DNA from: DATBHZ01 sp036557185
Lineage (GTDB): Bacteria; Actinomycetota; Acidimicrobiia; IMCC26256; JAENVU01
NCBI GenBank assembly: GCA_036557185.1
Contig: DATBHZ010000040.1
Location: 1 to 7,991 of the forward strand
Direction of reading: 5' to 3'
Length of the DNA: 7,991 nt
The notes under the pieces: generated by a model
Databases searched by the model: none
The model's input: the letters and a program-made list of their open reading frames with translations, nothing else
What the model was told of the DNA's origin: nothing
Translations under genes and position numbers: made by a program
Shown here: positions 1 through 5,147 of the stretch, one piece after another
Layout of the letters: every line of letters starts with the position of its first letter
How positions within the stretch are numbered: the stretch's first letter is position 1

Positions 1-242
1 CCCCAGGCCGACGGCATCTTGTACCAGAGCCGGTACGTGAGGTCGTACGACCAGGGCGCGAACCTCAGCTGGAGCAGATAGCTCCACTTGATGAACCAGC
101 CGATGCCGAACGGGCAGCAGTCGAGGAAGTCGACGATGCGAACCTCGTGGCCCTCGCTCCGGAGTCGTCGCTCGAGCTCTCGGGCCGCACCGTCGTGGCC
201 GGCTCCCATAGAGGCAGAGACGATGAGGATTCGTCGCCGCAT
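1..242 (-). CDS. MGDG synthase/UgtP-like glycolipid glycosyltransferase, N-terminal fragment (cut by window edge)
   Basis: The reading frame opens at ATG 242-240 and runs off the left edge after 80 codons without a stop. The protein begins MRRRILIVSASMGAGHDGAA, then a basic helix (RELERRLRSEGHEV) and RIVDFLDCCPFGIG. The SxSMGAGHxxAA glycine-rich loop after a hydrophobic beta strand, followed by G-x-V-x-x-x-D-x-L and a P-x-G-x-x-x-x-x-x-Y segment, is the pattern of the N-terminal (acceptor-binding) half of MGDG synthases and the related diacylglycerol glucosyltransferases. Enzymes of this family move a sugar from a UDP-sugar to diacylglycerol at the membrane face to make glycolipids. The donor-binding C-terminal half lies outside the window, so sugar specificity cannot be judged. 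It is divergent from the transporter at 335. Upstream GGAGGGGG (about 30 nt away) is too far to be its ribosome site; only a weak AGGG lies close, so the exact start is moderately sure. Confidence 0.8.
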   Translation of the reverse strand, partial: MRRRILIVSASMGAGHDGAARELERRLRSEGHEVRIVDFLDCCPFGIGWFIKWSYLLQLRFAPWSYDLTYRLWYKMPSAW

Positions 243-334
243 GACGCCCTGGATGGTACCGCGGACACCCCCTCCGACCGTGGCCCGTTCGAACGCCGGT
301 CCGGGCGGCCGCGAGAGGTACGTTCGCCGGCGGA
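243..334. promoter_or_regulatory. Divergent intergenic region between glycosyltransferase and transporter
   Basis: These 92 bp separate two divergently read genes, so both promoters should lie here or overlap the gene ends. I see no convincing -35/-10 pair on either strand. A perfect 10-bp palindrome, CGTTCGAACG, sits at 286-295 and could be an operator, though a single short palindrome is weak evidence in GC-rich DNA. GAGAGG at 313-318 is the only purine-rich stretch before the transporter start, 16 nt away, which is longer than usual spacing. Confidence 0.35.
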
Positions 335-1195
335 ATGGCCGTTGTCCTCGCTCTGCTCTCGGCCCTCGCCTATGCCGCGGCATCGGTCCTCCAACAACGC
401 GCTGCGCGTGAGGTCCCTGAGGAGCACTCGCTCAAGGTGGGCTTGCTGTGGCGGCTGATCCAGCGCCCCATGTGGCTCCTCGGCACCGCGGCGGACTGGC
501 TCGGCTACGGCCTGCAGGCGCTCGCCCTCGGAGTCGGCTCACTGCTCCTGGTCCAGCCGCTGCTGTGCACCGGGCTCCTGTTCGCGCTGCCTATCGGCGC
601 GCGGTGGTCCGGGCGGCGGCTGTCGCGGAGGGACTGGGCGGCCGCGATCGCGCTGACCGTCGCGCTGACGGTGTTCCTGCTCGTCGGCGAGCCGACGGCC
701 GGCAAGGACTTCGCCTCGGACCGCGCGTGGATCGTGACGGCCCTCGTGCTCGGCCCGGTCATCGCGGGCTGCTGGATCGCCGCAACCCGCGTGCGCGGGA
801 CGGCCCGCGCCGTGCTCCTGGCGCTCGCGACGGCGGTGCTCTACGCCATCACGGCGGTCATCACGAAGTCAGCGGTGACGCTGCTCGGGCAGGGGGTCGG
901 CGAGCTCGTCACGAGCTGGGAGCTCTACGTCGGGCTGTCGGCCGCATTCCTGGGCCTCGTCCTCAACCAGTCGGCGTTCCAGGCCGGTGAGCTGACCGCG
1001 TCGTTGCCGATCCTGACGACCGTCGAGCCGATCGTCGGTTCGGTGCTCGGCGTGCTCATGCTCGACGAGGCGATCCAGGCGACGGGCGTGCTCGCTTGGG
1101 TCGCCGTCGTTGCCGGCGTCGGCGTCATGGTCTGGTCGATCGTGGTGCTCGCCCAGTCGTCGGCCCGCGCCGAGCAACGCTCGGTGCATCCCTGA
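335..1195 (+). CDS. DMT-superfamily (EamA/NIPA-like) multi-pass membrane transporter
   Basis: This 286-residue protein is almost entirely hydrophobic helices, with about nine or ten membrane segments (roughly residues 1-20, 47-65, 67-88, 100-118, 132-150, 157-176, 195-211, 221-243 and 250-275). Length and layout fit drug/metabolite transporter family permeases. The first helix, ending in SVLQQRAA, resembles the start of actinobacterial DMT proteins distantly related to the NIPA magnesium transporters. The late segment TASLPILTTVEPIVGSVLGV followed by LMLDEAI resembles the conserved EamA end, where a Pro-Glu-Pro helix is followed by an acidic residue. The substrate cannot be read from sequence; metabolite export and cation transport are both possible. 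ATG 335 is the only start that keeps the full first helix. It is divergent from the lipid glycosyltransferase and convergent with the acyl-CoA ligase, whose stop lies 3 bp away. Confidence 0.85.
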   Translation: MAVVLALLSALAYAAASVLQQRAAREVPEEHSLKVGLLWRLIQRPMWLLGTAADWLGYGLQALALGVGSLLLVQPLLCTGLLFALPIGARWSGRRLSRRDWAAAIALTVALTVFLLVGEPTAGKDFASDRAWIVTALVLGPVIAGCWIAATRVRGTARAVLLALATAVLYAITAVITKSAVTLLGQGVGELVTSWELYVGLSAAFLGLVLNQSAFQAGELTASLPILTTVEPIVGSVLGVLMLDEAIQATGVLAWVAVVAGVGVMVWSIVVLAQSSARAEQRSVHP

Positions 1196-1198
1196 GTT

Positions 1199-2836
1199 TC
1201 AGTCGAGCGCCTCGACCTCGAGCTCGCCGTTGGCATGCTGCGCGCGCAGCACCTTCTTGTCGAACTTGCCGACGCTCGTCTTGGGGACCTCCTCGATGAA
1301 GGTCCAGTGCTCCGGGAGCTGCCACCCCGCGACGTGGTCGGCGAGGTAGGCGCGCAGCTCGGCAGCGGACGCCTCGGATCCGTCGTTGCGCACGACGCAC
1401 GCCAAGGGCCGCTCGTCCCAGCGCTCGTCGGGGATCCCGACGACGCTCGCCTCCAAGACCTCGGGATGACCCATCAAGACGTTCTCGAGCTTGACCGACG
1501 AGATCCACTCGCCGCCGCTCTTGATCACGTCCTTGGCGCGGTCGCTGAGCTGGACGTACCCCTTCTCGTCGACGGTGCCGACGTCGCCGGTGCGCAGCCA
1601 TCCGTCGTGGAACTTTTCCTCGGAGGGATCGAGGTGGTACGAGCCGGTGATCCACGGCCCGCGCACCTCGATCTCCCCGACGGACTCACCGTCCCACGGC
1701 AAGACGTTGCCGGCGTCGTCGACGATCCGCAGCTCGACGCCGCCGAACACGCGACCGGTCCGCACCCGGTACTCCCACTCCTGCTCGCTCCCTGCTTCGA
1801 CGGAGCTCGGCGGATGCGCCAGGGCAGCGAGGGGGCTCGTCTCGGTCATCCCCCACGCCTGCACGATCCTCACGTCGTGCTCCGTCTCGAACGCCTCGAT
1901 GAGGCTGCGCGGCACCGCGGAGCCGCCGCAGATGATCATCCGGAAGGACGAGAGATCGACCGGGTGCTCGCGCGAATAGCGCAGCACGTCGTTCCAGATC
2001 GTCGGGACCGCGCCGGAGAACGTCGGTCGTTCCGCTTCGATGAACTTGACCAACGGCTCGGCCTGGAGGAACCGGCCGGGCATCAGTTGATCGGTGCCAA
2101 CGAGCCAGCCCGCGTACGGCAGGCCCCACGCGTTGACATGGAACATCGGGACGATCGCGAGCACGCGGTCGGCCTCGGTCAGCCCGAGCGCGCTCGCCGA
2201 CGTGCTCGCGAGCGAGTGCAGCCACGTGGAACGGTGCGAGTAGACGACACCCTTCGGGTTGCCGGTCGTGCCGCTCGTGTAACACATCGCCGCAGCCGAC
2301 CGTTCGTCGAGCTCGGGCCAGTCGAACCCGGGCTTCTCGCCGGCGAGCAGGTCCTCGTACGCGACGATCCGCGCCCGGGTCGCCTCCGCCAGTGCCCCGG
2401 GGTCGCCGCTGCCCGTCACGACGATCGTCTTGACCGTCGTGAGGTCTCCGGCGACCTTCGCGAGCAGTGCCGTGATCGATTCGTCGACGATGATCACCTC
2501 GTCGCCCGCGTGGTTGATCACGTACGCGAGCTGCTCAGGGAAGAGGCGGATGTTGAGCGTGTGCAGCACCGCTCCCATGCACGGGACCGCCAGGTACGCC
2601 TCGAGATGCTCCTGCGTGTTCCAGCAGAACGTGCCGACCCGGGTGCCGTCCCCGACACCGAGCTTCACCAACGCGGCGGCGAGCCGATCGACACGATCGG
2701 CGACCTCGGCATAGGTCGCCCGCCGGCTGGTCTCCCCCTCGAAGGTGACGACCTCGCTGTCGGCGTACACCGTGCGGCCGTGACGCAGGATCATGCCGAT
2801 CGTCAGCGGGCCGTCCTGCATGGTGCTCTCGAGCAT
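1199..2836 (-). CDS. AlkK-like medium/long-chain fatty acid-CoA ligase (AMP-forming)
   Basis: This 545-residue member of the adenylate-forming (ANL) superfamily activates a carboxylic acid with ATP to an acyl-adenylate and then forms the CoA thioester in the cytosol. All core motifs are visible: phosphate loop YTSGTTGNPKG (186-196), MFHVNAWG (231-238), adenine-binding AWGMTETSP (327-335), GWLRTGD (412-418), hinge DRAKDVIKSGGEWIS (432-446) and the C-terminal catalytic lysine in KTSVGKFDKK (K524). The YSHRS after the P-loop, the MFHVNAWG and IKSGGEWIS stretches and the length closely match AlkK-type medium-chain acyl-CoA synthetases, as I remember that family, but chain length is not proven. 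ATG 2836 has GGGGGG 4 nt upstream (2846-2841); an internal ATG at residue 6 is a less likely start. It is the last gene of the minus-strand run, 48 bp after the prenyltransferase, so it may feed beta-oxidation or supply acyl-CoA to a neighbouring pathway. Confidence 0.93.
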   Translation of the reverse strand: MLESTMQDGPLTIGMILRHGRTVYADSEVVTFEGETSRRATYAEVADRVDRLAAALVKLGVGDGTRVGTFCWNTQEHLEAYLAVPCMGAVLHTLNIRLFPEQLAYVINHAGDEVIIVDESITALLAKVAGDLTTVKTIVVTGSGDPGALAEATRARIVAYEDLLAGEKPGFDWPELDERSAAAMCYTSGTTGNPKGVVYSHRSTWLHSLASTSASALGLTEADRVLAIVPMFHVNAWGLPYAGWLVGTDQLMPGRFLQAEPLVKFIEAERPTFSGAVPTIWNDVLRYSREHPVDLSSFRMIICGGSAVPRSLIEAFETEHDVRIVQAWGMTETSPLAALAHPPSSVEAGSEQEWEYRVRTGRVFGGVELRIVDDAGNVLPWDGESVGEIEVRGPWITGSYHLDPSEEKFHDGWLRTGDVGTVDEKGYVQLSDRAKDVIKSGGEWISSVKLENVLMGHPEVLEASVVGIPDERWDERPLACVVRNDGSEASAAELRAYLADHVAGWQLPEHWTFIEEVPKTSVGKFDKKVLRAQHANGELEVEALD

Positions 2837-2840
2837 CGAT

Positions 2841-2846
2841 CCCCCC
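2841..2846 (-). promoter_or_regulatory. Ribosome binding site of the acyl-CoA ligase
   Basis: GGGGGG followed by ATCG lies directly before ATG 2836. Its placement supports residue 1 rather than the internal Met6 as the start, although it lacks the A of a perfect GGAGG core. Confidence 0.5.
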
Positions 2847-2863
2847 GGATTCGCGCTTGTCGT

Positions 2864-2881
2864 GCCGGGTCATACCCCGGC
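2864..2881 (-). terminator. GC hairpin after the prenyltransferase stop
   Basis: On the minus strand GCCGGG-GTATGA-CCCGGC forms a perfect 6-bp GC stem with a 6-nt loop, starting 3 nt after the TGA stop of the prenyltransferase (2887-2885). No U-tract follows, so it is not a classical intrinsic terminator. In GC-rich actinobacteria such stems may act as weak terminators or 3'-end stabilisers within an operon. It ends 18 nt before the ligase ribosome site. Confidence 0.4.
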
Positions 2882-2884
2882 GGG

Positions 2885-3898
2885 TCAAACCTTGACGATC
2901 GCTCCGATGATCATCCCGAGGATCAGCAACCCTCCGGCGCGGCGCGTCAGCAGGAACGCGTGCGGCGCGAACCAGAGCGGCCAGACCGGGTTGTTGGGGG
3001 GAGGCTCGGCCGGCTTGGGCTCGCCGAACGCCTTCCACACGCGCGCGAGCAACGGGAAGGACAGCACGACCAGGAGCGTGCCGATCGGCAGGACTCGGGC
3101 GATCACGAGCGCCGCCACGAGCACGTAGAACGCCACGAACATCCCGCGCGTGACGTTGCGCGCCAGCTCGTCGCCCAGCAGCACCGGCAGGGTGTGCGTG
3201 CCCGCGGGGCCGTCCCACGGTGCCTTGTCGATGTGCTTCCCCATGAGGACGGTGGTGCAGAGGATGGCGTACGGCAACGAGGCCAGCAGCACTGCGCCCG
3301 GGATGGATCCGGTCGCGGCGTAATACACGCCGCCGACCATGAGGGGTCCCCACACCGCGATCACCGTGGGCTCGCCCAGACCGTGCTTCTTCAGCCGGAG
3401 CGGTGGAGCCGTGTACGCGGCCGAGAGCACGAAGCCTCCCAGCGCGAACACGACGATCGGCCAGCCGCGCTCCACGGTCAGGAAGATCATGATCGCGAGG
3501 CACAGCGTGTTGAGGACGAGCGCGTACGTCGCGAGACGCGTGCGCGTGACCGCACCGGAGATGACGGGGTGCGGCGAGTAGAGGTTGCGCGGGTAGTCCG
3601 CGGTGTCGGTGCCGACCTCGAGGTCGAAGAGGTCGTTCATGATGTTGTTCGCCATGTGGGCGAGGACGATCCCCACCGCGGCGAGCGCGAAGTAGCCCCA
3701 GCTCACGTCGGCACCGTGGTAGATCGCCAGCAGCCCGGCGAACGCGGCTGCCACGAGCGTCATCGGCAGGACGCCGGCGCGGGTCAGCCACAGCCACTTC
3801 GAGACCGGGTCGACCTCGCCTTTCGGCGGGTTCGTGGTGGCCAGCACGTAGAGCCAGCGCTTCGGGAGGCTCTGACGATCGACGATGGCCTCGGTCAT
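2885..3898 (-). CDS. UbiA/MenA-type membrane prenyltransferase
   Basis: This 337-residue integral membrane protein fits the UbiA superfamily, which transfers a polyprenyl chain from its diphosphate to an aromatic or other lipid acceptor. The first Asp-rich motif is clear: NNIMNDLFDLEVGTD (84-98), with N85, D89, D92 and D98 placed to bind Mg-diphosphate. The cytosolic loop YTAPPLRLKKHGLGEPTV (162-179) is typical of MenA-like members. The second Asp region, KHIDKAPWDGPAGTHTLPVLLG (221-242), keeps D224, D229 and the G-x-x-TLxVxLG ending, but differs from the usual N-x-R-D-x-x-x-D. About eight or nine helices follow a 35-residue cytosolic N-terminus; the C-terminus has a Pro-rich stretch (293-306) before a last helix. 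ATG 3898 has GAGGGAG 2 nt upstream (3907-3901). It could make menaquinone, but no other men gene is nearby, so the acceptor is unknown. Confidence 0.85.
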   Translation of the reverse strand: MTEAIVDRQSLPKRWLYVLATTNPPKGEVDPVSKWLWLTRAGVLPMTLVAAAFAGLLAIYHGADVSWGYFALAAVGIVLAHMANNIMNDLFDLEVGTDTADYPRNLYSPHPVISGAVTRTRLATYALVLNTLCLAIMIFLTVERGWPIVVFALGGFVLSAAYTAPPLRLKKHGLGEPTVIAVWGPLMVGGVYYAATGSIPGAVLLASLPYAILCTTVLMGKHIDKAPWDGPAGTHTLPVLLGDELARNVTRGMFVAFYVLVAALVIARVLPIGTLLVVLSFPLLARVWKAFGEPKPAEPPPNNPVWPLWFAPHAFLLTRRAGGLLILGMIIGAIVKV

Positions 3899-3997
3899 GG
3901 CTCCCTCGTGTTCGCTCGGATCGCCGGCGCAGACGTACCGGGCACGAGCGTACCGCCCAACGTCGCGAGCCCGCCCCGCGCGCCCATGCGTGTGCGG
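3899..3997 (-). other. Intergenic region upstream of the prenyltransferase with a short direct repeat
   Basis: The 99 bp between the flavin-reductase-like gene and the prenyltransferase contain two copies of CGTACCG (3934-3940 and 3949-3955) at a 15-bp period, and the ribosome site GAGGGAG (3907-3901). A weak promoter-like pair on the minus strand, TTGGGC (3960-3955) and TACGTC (3937-3932) with a 17-bp spacer, overlaps the repeats. The fit to consensus is poor. The gap is long enough for the prenyltransferase to have its own promoter. Confidence 0.3.
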
Positions 3998-4543
3998 CTA
4001 GCCGCCGTAGCTCATGCGCGTGTCCTCCATGCGCAGGACGGGGGTGTCCTCGTCCTTGAGGAAGGCCGCGTCGACGATCTCACCGACGAAGAACGTGTGG
4101 TTGCCTGCGTCGACCCGCTCACGGACGCTGCAGTCGAGATACGCGACGGCCTGCGCGAGGACGGGCGCACCGGTTGCCTTCTCGACGTAGGGAAATCCGT
4201 TCAGGGTCCGGGCGGCGAGATCCACCTCGACGGGCTTGGTGAACTTCCGCACGATCGCGCGGTCCTCCCGGTCGACGAGGCTGAGCGCGAAGCAACCTCC
4301 CGCTTCGACGAGCTCGTGCGTCAACGCCGCTTTCTCGATGCCCACACCCACGAGCTTCGGGTCGAAGCTCAGCTGCGTGACCCAGTTCATCGTCATGCCG
4401 TTGCGGCGGTCCTGCCCGTCGGTGGAACCGAGCACGTAGAGGCCGCTCGGCATCTTCCAGAGCACGCGCCGACGGAGCTTGTCGTACTCCTCCGGGTCCG
4501 CGCCGTCCGGGAACGGCGGGACGGGACCTTGCTGCACGGGCAC
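3998..4543 (-). CDS. Flavin reductase-like (FMN-binding split-barrel) protein
   Basis: The 181-residue protein has the flavin reductase fold signature. The segment MPSGLYVLGS (31-40) is followed by a short loop, RRNGMTMNWVTQLSFDP (47-62) and VGVGIEKAALTHELV (65-79), which form the first barrel strands and the FMN-binding region. CFALSLV (84-90) and GNHTFFVGEIVDA (147-159) are the usual later strands, and the SYGG end is also typical. Relatives bind FMN and reduce it with NAD(P)H or serve as the reductase partner of a two-component monooxygenase; no monooxygenase lies in the window. The start is GTG 4543-4541: an in-frame TAG lies four codons upstream, and the first ATG (Met31) is already inside the barrel. 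A second GTG at 4537 is the only near alternative. It lies 34 bp after the SHOCT protein gene, suggesting co-transcription. Confidence 0.85.
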   Translation of the reverse strand: MPVQQGPVPPFPDGADPEEYDKLRRRVLWKMPSGLYVLGSTDGQDRRNGMTMNWVTQLSFDPKLVGVGIEKAALTHELVEAGGCFALSLVDREDRAIVRKFTKPVEVDLAARTLNGFPYVEKATGAPVLAQAVAYLDCSVRERVDAGNHTFFVGEIVDAAFLKDEDTPVLRMEDTRMSYGG

Positions 4544-4577
4544 GGCGCGAGCCTACGGGCGGCTCCCGAGCGCGCCG

Positions 4578-4988
4578 CTACTGGACGACCTTGGCCTTCA
4601 GCTTCTGGAACTCCGCGTCGTCGATCACGCCCTTGTTCTTCAGATCGGAGAGCCGGCTCAGCTCGTCGGCGGCGCTCCCGCCACCTCCGGACCCTGCGAC
4701 CTGCTGGATGTACGCGCGCGTCGCCTGGTCGGCCTGCTGCGCGTCGCGCGCGGCGCGCTCGTGCATCTTGCCGCCGCGTGCGATGAGGTACACGAGGATG
4801 CCGAGGAACGGCAGGATGACGATGAAGATCACCCAGAGGGCCTTGCCCCAGCCGCCCATGTCGTGGCTCCGGAAGATGTCGAAGAACACGCTGATGGCGA
4901 GCCAGATCCAGAGGAAGAACAGGAAGAACCAGACCATCGACCAGAGCACCTGACCGACGTGCCAATCCGAGGCGAGTACCACGACCAT
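4578..4988 (-). CDS. Small PLDc_N and SHOCT domain membrane protein
   Basis: This protein of 136 residues has two membrane helices (about 14-36 and 50-70), the second within GKALWVIFIVILPFLGILVY and followed by LIARGGKM. That is the pattern of the phospholipase D nuclease N-terminal (PLDc_N) membrane domain, here without any nuclease domain. A charged helical linker (76-97) and a glycine run (99-104) lead to a C-terminal SHOCT module (about 107-136), recognisable by DELSRLSDLKNKGVIDDAEF and the following basic helix. SHOCT tails are common at protein ends and are thought to mediate oligomerisation or partner binding; no enzymatic role is known for this architecture. ATG 4988 abuts AAGGGAG (4995-4989) with no spacer, so GTG at codon 3 (4982), 6 nt from that site, may be the true start, giving 134 residues. 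It could be first gene of the minus-strand run. Confidence 0.85.
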   Translation of the reverse strand: MVVVLASDWHVGQVLWSMVWFFLFFLWIWLAISVFFDIFRSHDMGGWGKALWVIFIVILPFLGILVYLIARGGKMHERAARDAQQADQATRAYIQQVAGSGGGGSAADELSRLSDLKNKGVIDDAEFQKLKAKVVQ

Positions 4989-4995
4989 CTCCCTT
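4989..4995 (-). promoter_or_regulatory. Ribosome binding site before the SHOCT gene
   Basis: AAGGGAG on the minus strand directly touches ATG 4988. The spacing suits the GTG at codon 3 (4982-4980) better, with 6 nt between. Confidence 0.55.
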
Positions 4996-5023
4996 CACGG
5001 CAGCCCGACGGCGCCCGTGCGTT

Positions 5024-5042
5024 CGCCGCGATCGGCGCGGCG
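5024..5042 (-). repeat. Inverted repeat (hairpin) in the leader of the SHOCT gene
   Basis: On the minus strand CGCCGCG-CCGAT-CGCGGCG forms a perfect 7-bp stem with a 5-nt loop, 36 nt before ATG 4988. There is no U-tract. It could be an operator, a leader stem, or chance in GC-rich DNA. Confidence 0.4.
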
Positions 5043-5049
5043 GGTCCAC

Positions 5050-5078
5050 AAGCTAGCGACAGCGCGCGAACGGCACAA
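5050..5078 (-). promoter_or_regulatory. Possible promoter of the SHOCT gene run
   Basis: On the minus strand TTGTGC (5078-5073) and TAGCTT (5055-5050) are separated by exactly 17 bp. Each hexamer matches the housekeeping sigma consensus at three of six positions, including the key TTG and the TA....T frame of the -10. Transcription would begin near 5043, leaving a leader of about 55 nt that starts with the hairpin at 5042-5024. Confidence 0.3.
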
Positions 5079-5087
5079 GTATCCCGA

Positions 5088-5109
5088 CACGCGCGAAACC
5101 GCGCTCGTG
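5088..5109 (-). terminator. Hairpin downstream of the cyclic-di-GMP gene
   Basis: On the minus strand CAC-GA-GCGCG-GTTT-CGCGC-GTG gives an eight-pair stem with a 2-nt bulge, 38 nt after the TAG stop at 5150-5148. No U-tract follows. It is placed where a terminator would be expected, before the putative promoter at 5078. Confidence 0.35.
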
Positions 5110-5147
5110 CACGTGCTGGAAGGTGCTCGCACGCCGCCTGGAGGCTG

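Noticed and set aside
305..312. GCGGCCGC palindrome upstream of the transporter
   Set aside because: An 8-bp all-GC palindrome is frequent by chance at this base composition and has no supporting context.
65..427. A 120-codon minus-strand frame over the left intergenic region
   Set aside because: It is Ser/Arg-rich, in a different frame from the glycosyltransferase fragment whose N-terminal motif is clear, and it overlaps the start of the transporter.
2535..3797. A 420-codon minus-strand frame spanning the prenyltransferase and start of the ligase
   Set aside because: It is a frame-shifted reading of two well-supported genes, with low-complexity Arg/Ala-rich translation and no domain motifs.
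1235..4786. A 1183-codon open frame on the plus strand, antisense to three genes
   Set aside because: It lies opposite the acyl-CoA ligase, prenyltransferase and flavin-reductase-like genes, all of which have clear family motifs. Its translation is Arg/His/Asp-rich with no recognisable domain. Long antisense frames without stops are expected in such GC-rich DNA.
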